DNA from: Chloroflexota bacterium
Lineage (GTDB): Bacteria > Chloroflexota > Anaerolineae > Promineifilales > Promineifilaceae
Direction of reading: 5' to 3'
Length of the DNA: 22,636 bases
Assembly (NCBI GenBank): GCA_020353135.1
Contig: CP070688.1
Coordinates: forward strand, 596,010 to 618,645
Shown: positions 1 to 7,998 of the stretch, piece after piece
Layout: each line of letters begins with the position of its first letter
Position numbering within the stretch: position 1 is the first letter of the stretch
The notes under the pieces: model-generated
The model's input: only the letters and a program-made list of their open reading frames with translations
What the model was told of the DNA's origin: nothing
Databases searched by the model: none
Translations under genes and position numbers: made by a program

Positions 1-1
1 G

Positions 2-406
2 CGGGAACAGAAAGGGCTGCGAACCTACCTGAGGGTTGCCCCGCCGCCGGCGTTGGAACGCAATCTTGATCTTGCAGGCATTGACATAGAAGCACTTATC
101 GGCGCTCTGCATGAAGCGTTGGAACGAGCGGACTTGAAAGAAGAGAGCGTTTCCGTCGTAGTGCAGAAACGGTCAGTAACGATTGAGGATCAGATTGGCT
201 TGCTTCGACGAAATATCGATGAAAATGGCCGCGTCGCGTTCAATGATCTGCTTTCAGCACGCGCCACCTGGTCGGAGGTCTCGGTTACTTTGCTTGCGGT
301 TCTCGAGTTGATCAAGCGACATGAGGTGAATGCCCGTCAGCCGGAGGTGTTTGGTCCAATCGAGATTGTCGCCGAAACAGCGACGGCCGCCCTGCCACAA
401 GCCTGA
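2..406 (+). CDS. scpA: Segregation and condensation protein A, C-terminal part
   Basis: This frame is open from the window's left edge and ends at TGA, so only the last 134 codons are present and the true start lies upstream. ScpA is the kleisin subunit that bridges the two SMC heads in the bacterial SMC-ScpAB chromosome condensation complex in the cytoplasm. The visible part carries a segment resembling the kleisin linker (TYLRVAPPPALERN, the P-rich stretch) and then a C-terminal winged-helix region (VTIEDQIGLLRR, VAFNDLLSARATWSEVSVTLLAVLELIKRHEV) that contacts the SMC head. An internal TTG at 53 is not the start, because the family-like sequence continues upstream of it. scpB is not in the window. 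The stop codon lies four bases from the stop of the convergent gene. Identification is by recognition of the C-terminal pattern. Confidence 0.85.
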   Translation, partial: REQKGLRTYLRVAPPPALERNLDLAGIDIEALIGALHEALERADLKEESVSVVVQKRSVTIEDQIGLLRRNIDENGRVAFNDLLSARATWSEVSVTLLAVLELIKRHEVNARQPEVFGPIEIVAETATAALPQA

Positions 407-425
407 AGCCTCACTCACCGGCTTC
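405..425. terminator. Inverted repeat across two convergent stop codons
   Basis: GAAGCC (405-410) and GGCTTC (420-425) form a 6-bp stem with a 9-base loop. The hairpin spans the last bases of scpA and of the convergent substrate-binding protein gene. No T-run follows on either strand, so a true intrinsic terminator is doubtful. It may pause transcription from both sides. Confidence 0.3.
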
Positions 426-2087
426 CGGACAAGCGCTAGCTACCTCTCTAAAGAGCAAGAACCATTGGTCAAGCGTGTCATAGCGACCACGGGGAGAATC
501 GATTCGGCCAATGTCGGCCTCCCGAACTTCCGAGCTGAGCCCGTACGTGTACACATGCTGGTAAAGGGTCAAGGCTGGCAAATCTTCGTCAAAATAGCTC
601 TGGAAGGCCTCGTAGTATGGGCGCCTCTCTTGCTGCTCAGCTAGACGACGCGCGTTTTCCAGAGCCTCGCTGGCCCGGCGATTGTTCCAACCTCCATAGT
701 TCTGGCCGCGCACAATCGCTTCCTGGCTCCAGAAGTCATACAAGTCGGGGTCGTTTCCAGGATCCACATCCACTATGGCCAAGTCAAATGCCCTTTCGGC
801 CAGTGCCGCATTGAATTCTTCGAACGGCACGGCCACTATCTCTGTGCCGACGCCTATTTCAGCCCACATGTCGGCCGCCGCTGCAGCCAGCGCGCGAAAG
901 CGCGGCTCGTCCACCAAAAGCAATCTCAATATCAAGTTCTGGCCATCTTTCTGACGAACATCGCGCCCTTCCAAGAGTGTCCAACCTCCGGTTTCCAATT
1001 GAGCTGCGGCCGATTCGGGCTGGTAAGCAAGAAACTGCACCTTGTTAGGAACAAACGCCCAAGATCGCGGCAGATAGGGACCTTCGAGCAGTAGCCCCTG
1101 GCCGTCGAGCGCGCGATCGACCAATGCATCACGATCCAGGCCCATGGCCAGCGCCTTGCGGATTGCCACCTCGCCAAGTGCGTCGGAGCCGCTGCCGGTC
1201 ATATTGAACAATAGCTGGCTGTAACGAGGCGCTGGCGCTGAGAAAAGTCTCACACCCTCGAGAGCGCCAATCTCTGTAATCCCTGACACTGGAACCGATG
1301 TTATGGCCTGAATCTCATCGCTGGACATCGCGGCGATTAGCGACCGCAAATCTTCGAAGAATCTGAATTCCAGAAAGTCAATCCTAAGTCCTTGCCGCCA
1401 GTGAAGCGGATTAGGAGCCAGTCGAAGGTAGCCTGTATCTTGCCAATCGTTTCCCGAGGCAACCATGAAAGGTCCAGTTCCGACCGGGGCGCGGCTGTAG
1501 TCATGGCCGGCGATGTCTTCCGGCGCCACATCTCCCAACAGGTGCTCAGGAACTATGCCCAACGTCGTGGCCTCTATGAACGCTCCGTACGGTTGCGGCA
1601 AAATGAAGGATATCTGGCTAGCAGTGGTCGGGCTGATGACGACCTCCTGCCAGAGCTCTTGAAGCGATTCTTGAGCCGGGACTGACTCGTCCTGAAGGAG
1701 CCGGAAGGTAAAAGCCACATCGGCCGTGGTAACCGGGCGGCCATCGTGCCAGCGAGCGTCATCACGCAGATCAAACGTGAAAGTCCGGCCATCATCACTG
1801 ACATCCCAGCCACTAGCGAGGGCGGGAAGAGGCCCACCATCTGGACCGTATCGGACCAATCCATCGAAAACTAGATCTGCCAGATGTGAGTCGACCGGGT
1901 TCTCGTGGCTAAGCAGAGGGTTGAGGTATTGTGGCCGGCCGACAAGTCCCTCAACAATTTGACCGCCGCTCGCGGCTACCCGCGTTGTGCAAAGTCCAAC
2001 GCTCTGGACCTGATATCCCAGAATAGAACCCAGTAAGGCAATGCAGATAACCGCCAGAAGCAGCTGCCAACGAAGGTCAATTCTCAT
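411..2087 (-). CDS. ABC transporter substrate-binding protein, peptide/solute family 5
   Basis: 558 residues. An N-terminal hydrophobic segment at about residues 8-27 acts as a signal anchor or signal peptide. There is no convincing lipobox: the only nearby Cys (about 33) sits in GLCTTR. The rest is an SBP_bac_5 domain, with the family stretch ALASGWDVSDDGRTFTFDLR followed by DDARWHDGRPVTTADVAFTF, and PVGTGPFM further on. These proteins capture oligopeptides or similar solutes outside the membrane and deliver them to Opp/Dpp-type permeases. No permease or ATPase of that class lies nearby, so the partner genes must be elsewhere or this is an orphan receptor. The ligand cannot be read from sequence. 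The ATG at 2087 has no good Shine-Dalgarno sequence. The gene is monocistronic, or follows secG after 174 bases of hairpin-rich DNA. Confidence 0.88.
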   Translation of the reverse strand: MRIDLRWQLLLAVICIALLGSILGYQVQSVGLCTTRVAASGGQIVEGLVGRPQYLNPLLSHENPVDSHLADLVFDGLVRYGPDGGPLPALASGWDVSDDGRTFTFDLRDDARWHDGRPVTTADVAFTFRLLQDESVPAQESLQELWQEVVISPTTASQISFILPQPYGAFIEATTLGIVPEHLLGDVAPEDIAGHDYSRAPVGTGPFMVASGNDWQDTGYLRLAPNPLHWRQGLRIDFLEFRFFEDLRSLIAAMSSDEIQAITSVPVSGITEIGALEGVRLFSAPAPRYSQLLFNMTGSGSDALGEVAIRKALAMGLDRDALVDRALDGQGLLLEGPYLPRSWAFVPNKVQFLAYQPESAAAQLETGGWTLLEGRDVRQKDGQNLILRLLLVDEPRFRALAAAAADMWAEIGVGTEIVAVPFEEFNAALAERAFDLAIVDVDPGNDPDLYDFWSQEAIVRGQNYGGWNNRRASEALENARRLAEQQERRPYYEAFQSYFDEDLPALTLYQHVYTYGLSSEVREADIGRIDSPRGRYDTLDQWFLLFREVASACPEAGE

Positions 2088-2167
2088 TCGATTTCGGCAT
2101 TTATTTGGACTGAGTTGTGCCTGACCGCCCCGGTCATACTACCGTTGATACGGCGAGGCGTTGTCAA

Positions 2168-2259
2168 GCTGAGGTGTGCCCAAGCTCAGCGGCAGATTCC
2201 GGCGGCTGTCAAGGGTAGAAGCCGCCTAGGCAAGGCCCAACCACGCCCAGGCCGCGTGG
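2168..2259. other. Three consecutive hairpins between secG and the substrate-binding protein gene
   Basis: Three separate inverted repeats follow one another: GCTGAG/CTCAGC (2168-2173 with 2185-2190), GGCGGCT/AGCCGCC (2201-2207 with 2220-2226) and CCACGC/GCGTGG (2241-2246 with 2254-2259). All lie in the 174-base gap downstream of secG on the minus strand. None has a following T-run, so they are not standard intrinsic terminators. They could end or stabilise the secG transcript or form a structured leader for the next gene. Confidence 0.4.
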
Positions 2260-2261
2260 CA

Positions 2262-2507
2262 TTACATTTGCCCCATCGCAATGAAAGTCAATAGAGTGCA
2301 TACGAAGAACGCTACCCCGAAGCCGACCGTCGCTCGATGAATAGTGGCATCAATTCCCCGACGTGTTCGGTAGCCCGAACTGGTATCACCACCCATGAAG
2401 CCGCCGAGATCGGAGCCTTTCGCCTGGAGCAATACCAAAACGGTTAAGACAATCGCCAGCACAATTTCTACTACCATCAGATATGGGGCAAATCCACCCA
2501 AATCCAT
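2262..2507 (-). CDS. secG: Preprotein translocase subunit SecG
   Basis: 81 residues from the ATG at 2507. A longer reading from 2555 is possible, but the 2507 ATG has a Shine-Dalgarno-like GAGGTG a few bases upstream and gives the usual SecG size and topology. Two transmembrane helices (about 9-27 and 58-77) flank the conserved loop LLQAKGSDLGGFMGGD, with a GYRTRRGID motif before the second helix. SecG is the small non-essential subunit of the SecYEG channel that helps SecA-driven protein export at the plasma membrane. It stands alone here, as secG often does. Confidence 0.93.
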   Translation of the reverse strand: MDLGGFAPYLMVVEIVLAIVLTVLVLLQAKGSDLGGFMGGDTSSGYRTRRGIDATIHRATVGFGVAFFVCTLLTFIAMGQM

Positions 2508-2606
2508 AACTATCACCTCAAAGGAAGTTCCGCACGAACTCTCGTCCAGCGCCAATGTCTACAATAATCCCAGCCGTGTTAGACCGTAGGACCGGCAAAG
2601 CAGGGC

Positions 2607-2615
2607 ATTATAGCA
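2607..2615 (-). promoter_or_regulatory. Extended -10 promoter element upstream of secG
   Basis: Read on the minus strand the sequence is TGCTATAAT: a perfect TATAAT (2607-2612) preceded by the TGn extension. The -35 region is poor. The predicted start is about 90 bases ahead of the secG ATG, and there is no other gene between them. Confidence 0.55.
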
Positions 2616-2676
2616 ATCTCTGGCAGGCTAGTCGAATCGAAAACCAAATGGTAAACTTCGCCTCGGCCAAACATGA

Positions 2677-3609
2677 ATGCATGTGCCAGATTCTATAGCG
2701 TGCCAAAGACATCAAATCGAAATCAGTGGCGCTCAAGTGATACAGATTAGCAACCTCACCAAGCGATATCATTCTCTCGTCGCACTGCGCGATGTCACGA
2801 TACGCATACAGCATGGTGAGGTATTAGGCGTGCTCGGGCCGAATGGAGCAGGGAAAACAACTCTGTTCAAGCTGATAGCCGGCTTCCTCCTCCCAGATGA
2901 AGGCCATATTGGAGCGACCTCAAGCGCTTGGCCAACGATCGGATACAAACCCGAAAGGCTATTGTTTCCCAATCATTTACGTGTGCGCCAGTATTTGCAG
3001 ATGGTCGCAGAATTAAGCAATGTGAGTGGCCAGAAATCACGGCAGCTGGTTGGGGCCAGCCTGGAGCGCGTCGCGCTCGGCTATGCTGCTGAGAAACGCA
3101 TTAAGGACTGTTCAAAAGGAATGCGCCAGCGCTTGGGACTTGCTCAGGCCATGATCGGAGATCCCCCGCTGCTCCTCCTTGACGAACCCTCAAATGGTTT
3201 AGACCCAGAGGGCCAGGCGGACATTTGCCGGCAAATCAAGGCTCTGCACGCGAGTGGCAAGACTATCGTGCTCGCTTCGCACCAGCTGCACGAAGTAACT
3301 CAAGTTTGTACCCACCTTATTATCTTGAATGAGGGTGCAATACATTACGAGAATAGGATGGCCGATGCGCTTACCATCCGGCCTCACACCTCGATTAGCG
3401 TGGCCAAAGATCTGGGCCCGCTGCGGAATCTACTACTTGGCCTAAGCTCGGACCTGGAAGTGCACGAACAAGAGGTGATTCTCAGCAACGAGGCCATGGC
3501 TCTGCGGCCGCAGGTATTGCGCATATTGTTGGCGGCCGGCTACGATATCACAGAAGTCGACCAGAGCCGGGTCACCTTGGCCGAGATCTACGCCGAGGCG
3601 GTCCGATGA
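2677..3609 (+). CDS. ABC transporter ATP-binding protein
   Basis: 310 residues from the ATG at 2677. A GTG at 2737 (residue 21), just before VIQISNLTKRY, is an equally likely or better start, because the family normally begins there and neither site has a strong ribosome-binding sequence. Motifs from the ATG: Walker A GPNGAGKTT 54-62, Q-loop region IGYKPERL 88-95, signature SKGMRQRLGLAQ 146-157 (the LSKGM variant typical of NatA/CcmA-type ATPases), Walker B LLLLDEP 165-171, D-loop and switch His202 in LASHQLHE. All catalytic elements are intact. The ATPase would power the membrane protein encoded immediately downstream, whose start overlaps by four bases. The architecture fits an ABC-2-type exporter or membrane-remodelling unit. 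The substrate is unknown. Confidence 0.9.
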   Translation: MHVPDSIACQRHQIEISGAQVIQISNLTKRYHSLVALRDVTIRIQHGEVLGVLGPNGAGKTTLFKLIAGFLLPDEGHIGATSSAWPTIGYKPERLLFPNHLRVRQYLQMVAELSNVSGQKSRQLVGASLERVALGYAAEKRIKDCSKGMRQRLGLAQAMIGDPPLLLLDEPSNGLDPEGQADICRQIKALHASGKTIVLASHQLHEVTQVCTHLIILNEGAIHYENRMADALTIRPHTSISVAKDLGPLRNLLLGLSSDLEVHEQEVILSNEAMALRPQVLRILLAAGYDITEVDQSRVTLAEIYAEAVR

Positions 3610-4439
3610 TTCGCCGGATCGTGGCACTAGGTCGCTATCTCTTCAGGTCGCTCCTCTTCTCCCTGGCCGGACTGCTTTATATCTTGTTGGCGCTGGCATT
3701 CTACGTTATCTTCTTCGACCCTAGGCAACAGACGCCGGACCTCGACTACTTCATCTTAATCTTCGGCCTGTTTGGGCTGGCTCTTTCTTTCATCGTTACG
3801 CTTAGCGTTGCCGCCAGGGCTAATCAAGCAGTTCATTATCCATTGATCGCGAAATTGCCGAGTCGAATTGAGTACTTGAGCTCGGTGCTGTTGGCCTCGC
3901 TACTCTACGTCTTAGTTATTCAGTTCGCCGTCGCTTTTCTTGCCTTGTTAGCCAAGGGCCCTGATATCACGCTTCGTCAGCTGTTAGAGATTCCCGCCCT
4001 CTGGATCGCGGGCGATATTCTCTTCATAGTTATCGCCCTGCACGCCACTGATCTAGTCGCCCGAGGCTGGTCACGGGTATACGTATTCGGTGCGATAGGC
4101 CTACTACTCTATCTACAAAGCGGTATTGGCCTGCTAGGCGATTGGTTGTTCAGCCTGTTCAATCGTATCGGCGGCGCCCTTTCCGAAAGCGGTTTCGACG
4201 CACTGGCGGCGATCTTCTACGATACAGCTACCTGGATATCGTCGGATGGTTCGGGTCTATTTGGCACAGTATTCGACATCATCTTCTGGCCGTTCAGCGC
4301 GATAACGGACGCGATCATCGGCGGACAGTTCAGCCTGTCGCAGGCTCTGGCGCCGGCCGTGCTTATGATCTACGCCAGCCTGTTCTTTTTGCTGGCCGCC
4401 GAGCTCTTTGCTCATAAGGATCTTTTCCTCAGCGAATAG
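3606..4439 (+). CDS. ABC transporter membrane subunit (ABC-2-like), hypothetical
   Basis: 277 residues, almost entirely hydrophobic, with six or seven likely transmembrane helices: about 12-34, 48-67, 90-113, 130-150, 155-178, a re-entrant or short helix near 224-241, and 250-270. The ATG overlaps the TGA of the ATPase gene (ATGA), which implies translational coupling and a two-component transporter. I recognise no conserved permease motif, so assignment rests on topology and on the overlap. A soluble loop of about 40 residues, rich in Gly, Ser and Phe, lies between the fifth and sixth segments. The gene converges on the next one with a 12-base gap and no visible terminator. Confidence 0.75.
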   Translation: MIRRIVALGRYLFRSLLFSLAGLLYILLALAFYVIFFDPRQQTPDLDYFILIFGLFGLALSFIVTLSVAARANQAVHYPLIAKLPSRIEYLSSVLLASLLYVLVIQFAVAFLALLAKGPDITLRQLLEIPALWIAGDILFIVIALHATDLVARGWSRVYVFGAIGLLLYLQSGIGLLGDWLFSLFNRIGGALSESGFDALAAIFYDTATWISSDGSGLFGTVFDIIFWPFSAITDAIIGGQFSLSQALAPAVLMIYASLFFLLAAELFAHKDLFLSE

Positions 4440-4451
4440 CAGCTGAGCTAC

Positions 4452-4988
4452 CTACTTGACTGAGAGCTCCCCACTCTCTTCCAAGGCCATATTAGGGAAG
4501 AAGCGCCCATTGAGCTCATTGATCACAAGCTTGGCCTGCTCCTCTTTCAACTCGTGACCGAAGTAGACATGTTGATAGGCATAGTCAAAGGCCGGACAGC
4601 CATGCTGCTCACTGTAATACAGTCCGCTGACGTGATTTATGTCATAGACCCATGTCAGGCCGAGAATAGAGACCGGCCGGCGAACTACTAGCTGCTCATC
4701 GTCAGCAAATAGAATCTCGCGGCTCGCCGCATGATATTGCCAGCGTGACCATAGGAAACGCCCGAACCAGAGCCAAATAATCATCCATACAAGTAGGATT
4801 ATCGTCAGGACAAAGCTTGAACTCAGGCCGCGGAACAGGTAGACAAGCACGGCCGCCAGCATACCCAGCCAAATCAACAAGGCCAGTGTGTGCAGACCGA
4901 ACACCGGCCAGTTTATTGGCGATGGCAGGGTAACCTTCAGGCGTCCAGCACTTTCTTCAAACGTGATATCTGACTTACCCACATTCAA
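4452..4988 (-). CDS. Two-helix membrane protein of unknown function
   Basis: 178 residues. The start is non-ATG: a TTG at 4988 has AAGGAT about six bases upstream, and a GTG at 4982 is the alternative. The only nearby ATG (4984) is out of frame. A polar N-terminal strand (about 1-27) is followed by two long transmembrane helices (about 28-52 and 56-82, the second very Trp-rich: WMIIWLWFGRFLWSRW). A C-terminal cytoplasmic domain of mixed beta/alpha character (ILFADDEQLVVRRP, GLTWVYDINHVSGLYY) follows. This layout resembles small PH-like (YdbS/PrsW-independent bPH) membrane proteins, but I cannot assign a family. It diverges from murJ and converges on the ABC permease. Confidence 0.65.
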   Translation of the reverse strand: MNVGKSDITFEESAGRLKVTLPSPINWPVFGLHTLALLIWLGMLAAVLVYLFRGLSSSFVLTIILLVWMIIWLWFGRFLWSRWQYHAASREILFADDEQLVVRRPVSILGLTWVYDINHVSGLYYSEQHGCPAFDYAYQHVYFGHELKEEQAKLVINELNGRFFPNMALEESGELSVK

Positions 4989-5065
4989 TCCGTTATCCTT
5001 GCCTCAAAGCAACAACCAATCTCATTTGGCCCAATCATGGGCGGCAATCGTATCCGAGGTTTGAG

Positions 5066-5079
5066 GATCTAACCAGATC
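5066..5079. repeat. Short inverted repeat in the divergent gap before murJ
   Basis: GATCT-aacc-AGATC lies in the 150-base gap between two divergent genes. A second small palindrome, GCCCA-atca-TGGGC, sits at 5029-5042. Either could be an operator, but the arms are only 5 bp, so chance is a real possibility. Confidence 0.2.
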
Positions 5080-5104
5080 GACTTCAGCAGGTCTGTTCCA
5101 GCGG

Positions 5105-5132
5105 TTGCCTGGAATAACCTGCCGGCTACAAT
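5105..5132 (+). promoter_or_regulatory. Promoter of murJ, placed for a leaderless transcript
   Basis: TTGCCT (5105-5110), a 16-base spacer and TACAAT (5127-5132). Initiation about seven bases beyond the -10 would fall at or one to two bases before the ATG at 5141, so the mRNA would have essentially no 5' leader. This agrees with the absence of a Shine-Dalgarno sequence. Confidence 0.5.
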
Positions 5133-5140
5133 CCTCTGCC

Positions 5141-6670
5141 ATGGATAGAGCCCGTCACCTTCTTCGGTCCTCGGCCATTGTCGTCGTGCTCTTCGGCCTT
5201 GGCAAGCTCACCGGACTGCTCAGGACGAGGCTTGTCAGTGGCGCTTTTGGTACCGGAAGCGAGTTCGATGCCTTTACCGCTGCCAACCAGTTGCCCGAGG
5301 TGTTTGTAACGCTCATTTCCGGCGGCGCGCTGGCGGCTGCCTTCATACCCGTTTACTCAGCCTATCTGACAAGTCGAAAGCTAAAAGAAGGCGCCCAGCT
5401 AGCGAACTCTATCCTGACCTTGGTGATCGCCGTCCTCGGTGGCATCTCTCTGCTGGGGATATTTCTGGCGCCTTGGATTACTTCCAACGTCCTAGTACCC
5501 GGCTTTCCGCCAGAACAACAAGAGCTAACGGCCGAGCTCATGCGCATCATTTTGATTCAGACGACCTTGTTCGGCATTAGCGGTGTTCTTAGTAGCATTC
5601 TCAATGCTCACCAGCATTTCGCCCTGCCGACGCTGGCTCCCGTGGCGCTCGACGTTGGCTATGTCTTTGGGCTAGTCTTTCTGGTACCCGAAATGGGAAT
5701 AATCGGCTTGGCATGGGGAACGGTGTTGGGCGGCGTACTCCATATCCTGATCCAGGTTCCGGCGCTGATGCGTTTCAAATTCAGTTACCATCCTGAGATC
5801 ATAATGCGCCTGGCCGGCGTTCGGGAAGTCATCTGGCTTATGATACCACGAGTGGTGACGCTTGGTGCCGTTCAGATTGCCGATCTCGTCATCATCAACC
5901 TGGCGTCAGATCCTGATTTAGAGACAGGCAGCGTATCGGGATACTTCTACGGATACCAGCTGATGCAACTTCCTGAAACGCTGTTGGGTACGGCAATTGC
6001 TATCGTCGTCTTTCCGACCATGGCTGAACTGTACAATGGAGGGGACATTGAGGGATTAAAGAGAGTCTCCATGAACGCCCTGCGCATCATCTGGACCTTA
6101 ACGATCCCCGCTTCAGTAGGGCTTGTACTGCTCGGCCAACCAGCAATCGCACTGTTGCTTGAAGATGGCGCCTTCACGGCCGATTCAACCCGACTCGTGT
6201 ACTCCATCCTGCTTTTTTTCAGCTTCCGGATAATCGCCGAAGCTTCGCTGGAGATTTTGGCCCGCTTGTTCTACGCCCAACATGACACCGTGACTCCTAT
6301 GATCGTAGCCCTTTTGTGGCTGGCTATCAATACGATACTGGCCATTCTATTGGTCGATCGCTTAGGCGTCAGGGGCCTTGCTCTTGCTAGTACCATTGCG
6401 TTCACGGCGCAGTCGCTAGTTCTATTTCTCTTGAATCGAAGGCGACTTGGCTATTTGCAGGATCGCCAGTTACTGGCCACTGCTGGGCGGTCACTACTGG
6501 GTGCGGCCGGGATGGCGGCCGCCATCTTGCTGGTGAGTCAATTCGTCGACGCAACATTTCTATTCCTCATCGTGGGCGGCATGGTCGGCCTGGTCACCTA
6601 CCTCGCCCTGACCTACGCTGCGGGTGCCCGCGAAATCCCTGACCTGATCAATGTTGTCCGGGGGCGGTAG
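5141..6670 (+). CDS. murJ: Lipid II flippase MurJ
   Basis: 509 residues from the ATG at 5141. An upstream in-frame TTG at 5105 is rejected because it coincides with the -35 element. MurJ (MOP superfamily) flips the lipid-linked peptidoglycan precursor lipid II across the plasma membrane. The opening pattern is diagnostic: KLTGLLRTRLVSGAFGTGSE, then DAFTAANQLPEVFVTLISGG and LAAAFIPVYS. The fold continues as about 14 hydrophobic helices to near the C terminus (IPDLINVVRGR). GYFYGYQLMQLPETLLGTAI, in the middle, is the conserved second-half motif of the family. Length is normal. The gene has no cell-wall neighbours and is followed by recA on the same strand after 130 bases containing recA control sites. 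Confidence 0.93.
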   Translation: MDRARHLLRSSAIVVVLFGLGKLTGLLRTRLVSGAFGTGSEFDAFTAANQLPEVFVTLISGGALAAAFIPVYSAYLTSRKLKEGAQLANSILTLVIAVLGGISLLGIFLAPWITSNVLVPGFPPEQQELTAELMRIILIQTTLFGISGVLSSILNAHQHFALPTLAPVALDVGYVFGLVFLVPEMGIIGLAWGTVLGGVLHILIQVPALMRFKFSYHPEIIMRLAGVREVIWLMIPRVVTLGAVQIADLVIINLASDPDLETGSVSGYFYGYQLMQLPETLLGTAIAIVVFPTMAELYNGGDIEGLKRVSMNALRIIWTLTIPASVGLVLLGQPAIALLLEDGAFTADSTRLVYSILLFFSFRIIAEASLEILARLFYAQHDTVTPMIVALLWLAINTILAILLVDRLGVRGLALASTIAFTAQSLVLFLLNRRRLGYLQDRQLLATAGRSLLGAAGMAAAILLVSQFVDATFLFLIVGGMVGLVTYLALTYAAGAREIPDLINVVRGR

Positions 6671-6693
6671 CGGGCCAATTATCGAACTATAAT

Positions 6694-6707
6694 CGAACAC
6701 TCGTTCA
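6694..6707. promoter_or_regulatory. LexA (SOS) box 1 upstream of recA
   Basis: CGAACACTCGTTCA contains a perfect GAAC-N4-GTTC dyad, the Gram-positive/Chloroflexota-style LexA operator. It lies about 18 bases upstream of the recA -35 hexamer. Confidence 0.75.
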
Positions 6708-6724
6708 TTGTTTCAAGCTCGATA

Positions 6725-6753
6725 TTGACAGACACGAACATATGTGCTATTGT
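6725..6753 (+). promoter_or_regulatory. recA promoter
   Basis: A perfect TTGACA (6725-6730), a 17-base spacer and TATTGT (6748-6753). The second LexA-like box lies exactly in the spacer, so LexA binding would block polymerase. The predicted transcript start is about 40 bases ahead of the recA ATG. Confidence 0.75.
6735..6748. promoter_or_regulatory. LexA (SOS) box 2 inside the recA promoter
   Basis: CGAACATATGTGCT is one mismatch from the GAAC-N4-GTTC dyad (GTGC instead of GTTC) and occupies the -35/-10 spacer. Together with box 1 it gives two operators about 41 bases apart, centre to centre. Confidence 0.6.
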
Positions 6754-6800
6754 TTGTACTGTATTGATGATCAGCAACCAATCCTCAGGAGGTACTCTCA

Positions 6801-7856
6801 ATGGCGGGTGAAAATGGACGACAGGCAAGCTTGGAAAGAACGTTAGATTCTCTGACCAAACGCTTTGGGGAGGGAACGATTATGCGCCTGGGCGAAGCAC
6901 AGCATTTGCAGGTCGAAGTGATTCCCAGCGGCTCGCTAGCCCTGGACATTGCCCTTGGCGTTGGCGGCGTGCCGCGCGGGCGTGTCGTCGAGGTATATGG
7001 CCCAGAGGCCTCGGGTAAGACGACTCTGTGCCAACACATCATAGCCGAGGCCCAGCGGCTCGGTGGCATCTGCGCGTTCGTCGACATGGAGCACGCGCTG
7101 GATCCAAACTACGCTGCCCGCTGCGGGGTCGACGTCGAGAACCTTTACGTATCACAGCCAGACACGGGCGAGCAAGCGCTGGAAATCGCCGAAGCGCTGA
7201 TACGTTCGGGAACCATGGATGTAGTCGTCGTCGATTCAGTGGCGGCGCTCGTACCAAGGGCTGAAATCGAAGGTGAAATGGGCGACGCCCATGTTGGGCT
7301 GCAGGCAAGATTGATGTCTCAGGCGCTGCGCAAGTTGTCTGGCGTCATCAAACAGACCAACACGGTGGTCATATTCACCAACCAGTTGCGCATGAAGATC
7401 GGCGTCATGTTTGGCAGCCCAGAAACCACAAGCGGCGGCAACGCACTTAAATTCTATGCCTCAGTTCGCCTCGACATCCGTCGGATTCAGGCCATCAAGG
7501 CCGCTGGCGAAGTGATTGGTAACCGGACCCGAGTCAAGGTGAAGAAGAATAAGGTCGCCCCGCCCTTTACCGAATGCGAATTCGACATCATGTACAACAC
7601 GGGTATCTCACGTCAGGGCGACATCTTGGATTTGGCGGTCGAGTACGGCCTGGTTGACAAGAGAGGCGCATATTTCCGCTACGACGACTTGCTTCTGGGA
7701 CAGGGTCGCGAGAACGCTAAGACTTACTTGTTCGAGAATCCGGAGCTATGTAACCGGTTGGACAATCTGATCCGCCTAGAAGCTGGTTTGCCCGCAATCA
7801 TTTTGGACGATTCTGAGTTTGAGGCGAGCGAGTTTGAGGACATGATCACTGCCTAG
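6801..7856 (+). CDS. recA: DNA recombinase RecA
   Basis: 351 residues. The ATG is fixed by an ideal ribosome-binding site, AGGAGGT (6787-6793), seven bases upstream. RecA forms filaments on single-stranded DNA, catalyses strand exchange and triggers LexA self-cleavage. Visible motifs: Walker [10 protein letters not shown] (67-75), catalytic Glu97 in FVDMEHALD, Walker B DVVVVD (140-145), loop L1 [12 protein letters not shown] (151-162), and [12 protein letters not shown] with the L2 loop SPETTSGG (about 194-213). The C-terminal tail is acidic ([11 protein letters not shown]), as usual. Expression should be SOS-controlled by the two LexA boxes upstream. recX is not adjacent; the next gene is an S1-domain protein with its own promoter. 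Confidence 0.98.
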   Translation: MAGENGRQASLERTLDSLTKRFGEGTIMRLGEAQHLQVEVIPSGSLALDIALGVGGVPRGRVVEVYGPEASGKTTLCQHIIAEAQRLGGICAFVDMEHALDPNYAARCGVDVENLYVSQPDTGEQALEIAEALIRSGTMDVVVVDSVAALVPRAEIEGEMGDAHVGLQARLMSQALRKLSGVIKQTNTVVIFTNQLRMKIGVMFGSPETTSGGNALKFYASVRLDIRRIQAIKAAGEVIGNRTRVKVKKNKVAPPFTECEFDIMYNTGISRQGDILDLAVEYGLVDKRGAYFRYDDLLLGQGRENAKTYLFENPELCNRLDNLIRLEAGLPAIILDDSEFEASEFEDMITA

Positions 7857-7874
7857 AACGGACGCGCGTAGCGG

Positions 7875-7902
7875 TTGACACGCCATCGGCCCCTGCTATA
7901 AT
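7875..7902 (+). promoter_or_regulatory. Near-consensus promoter of the S1-domain gene
   Basis: TTGACA (7875-7880), a 16-base spacer and TATAAT (7897-7902) with a TGC extended -10. Both hexamers are perfect, so this should be the strongest housekeeping promoter in the window. The predicted start is near 7909, leaving a leader of about 125 bases. Confidence 0.85.
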
Positions 7903-7906
7903 TGAC

Positions 7907-7998
7907 GCCCTGCTTAACAATAACCGTGTGCTGCCCCTTGCTTAGTGGAGCTGAAGCCTTTTTCGACTTGAGACATTGCCGCTCAAAGGTTGCAGGGC
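7907..7998 (+). promoter_or_regulatory. Structured leader of the S1-domain gene
   Basis: GCCCTGC (7907-7913), at the predicted transcript start, is perfectly complementary to GCAGGGC (7992-7998), about 36 bases before the start codon. The 7-bp stem would close the leader into one domain of about 90 bases, ending just upstream of the ribosome-binding site (GGAG near 8021). This resembles an autoregulatory mRNA leader. No known riboswitch family was recognised. Confidence 0.4.

Noticed and set aside
2136..2167. TTGACA and TAGTAT on the minus strand as a promoter for the substrate-binding protein gene
   Set aside because: The spacer is 20 bases, too long for a standard promoter, and the -10 is weak. 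A promoter probably exists in this gap, but this pair does not prove it.
4982..4984. ATG as the start of the two-helix membrane protein (minus)
   Set aside because: It is out of frame with the gene; the frame requires TTG at 4988 or GTG at 4982.
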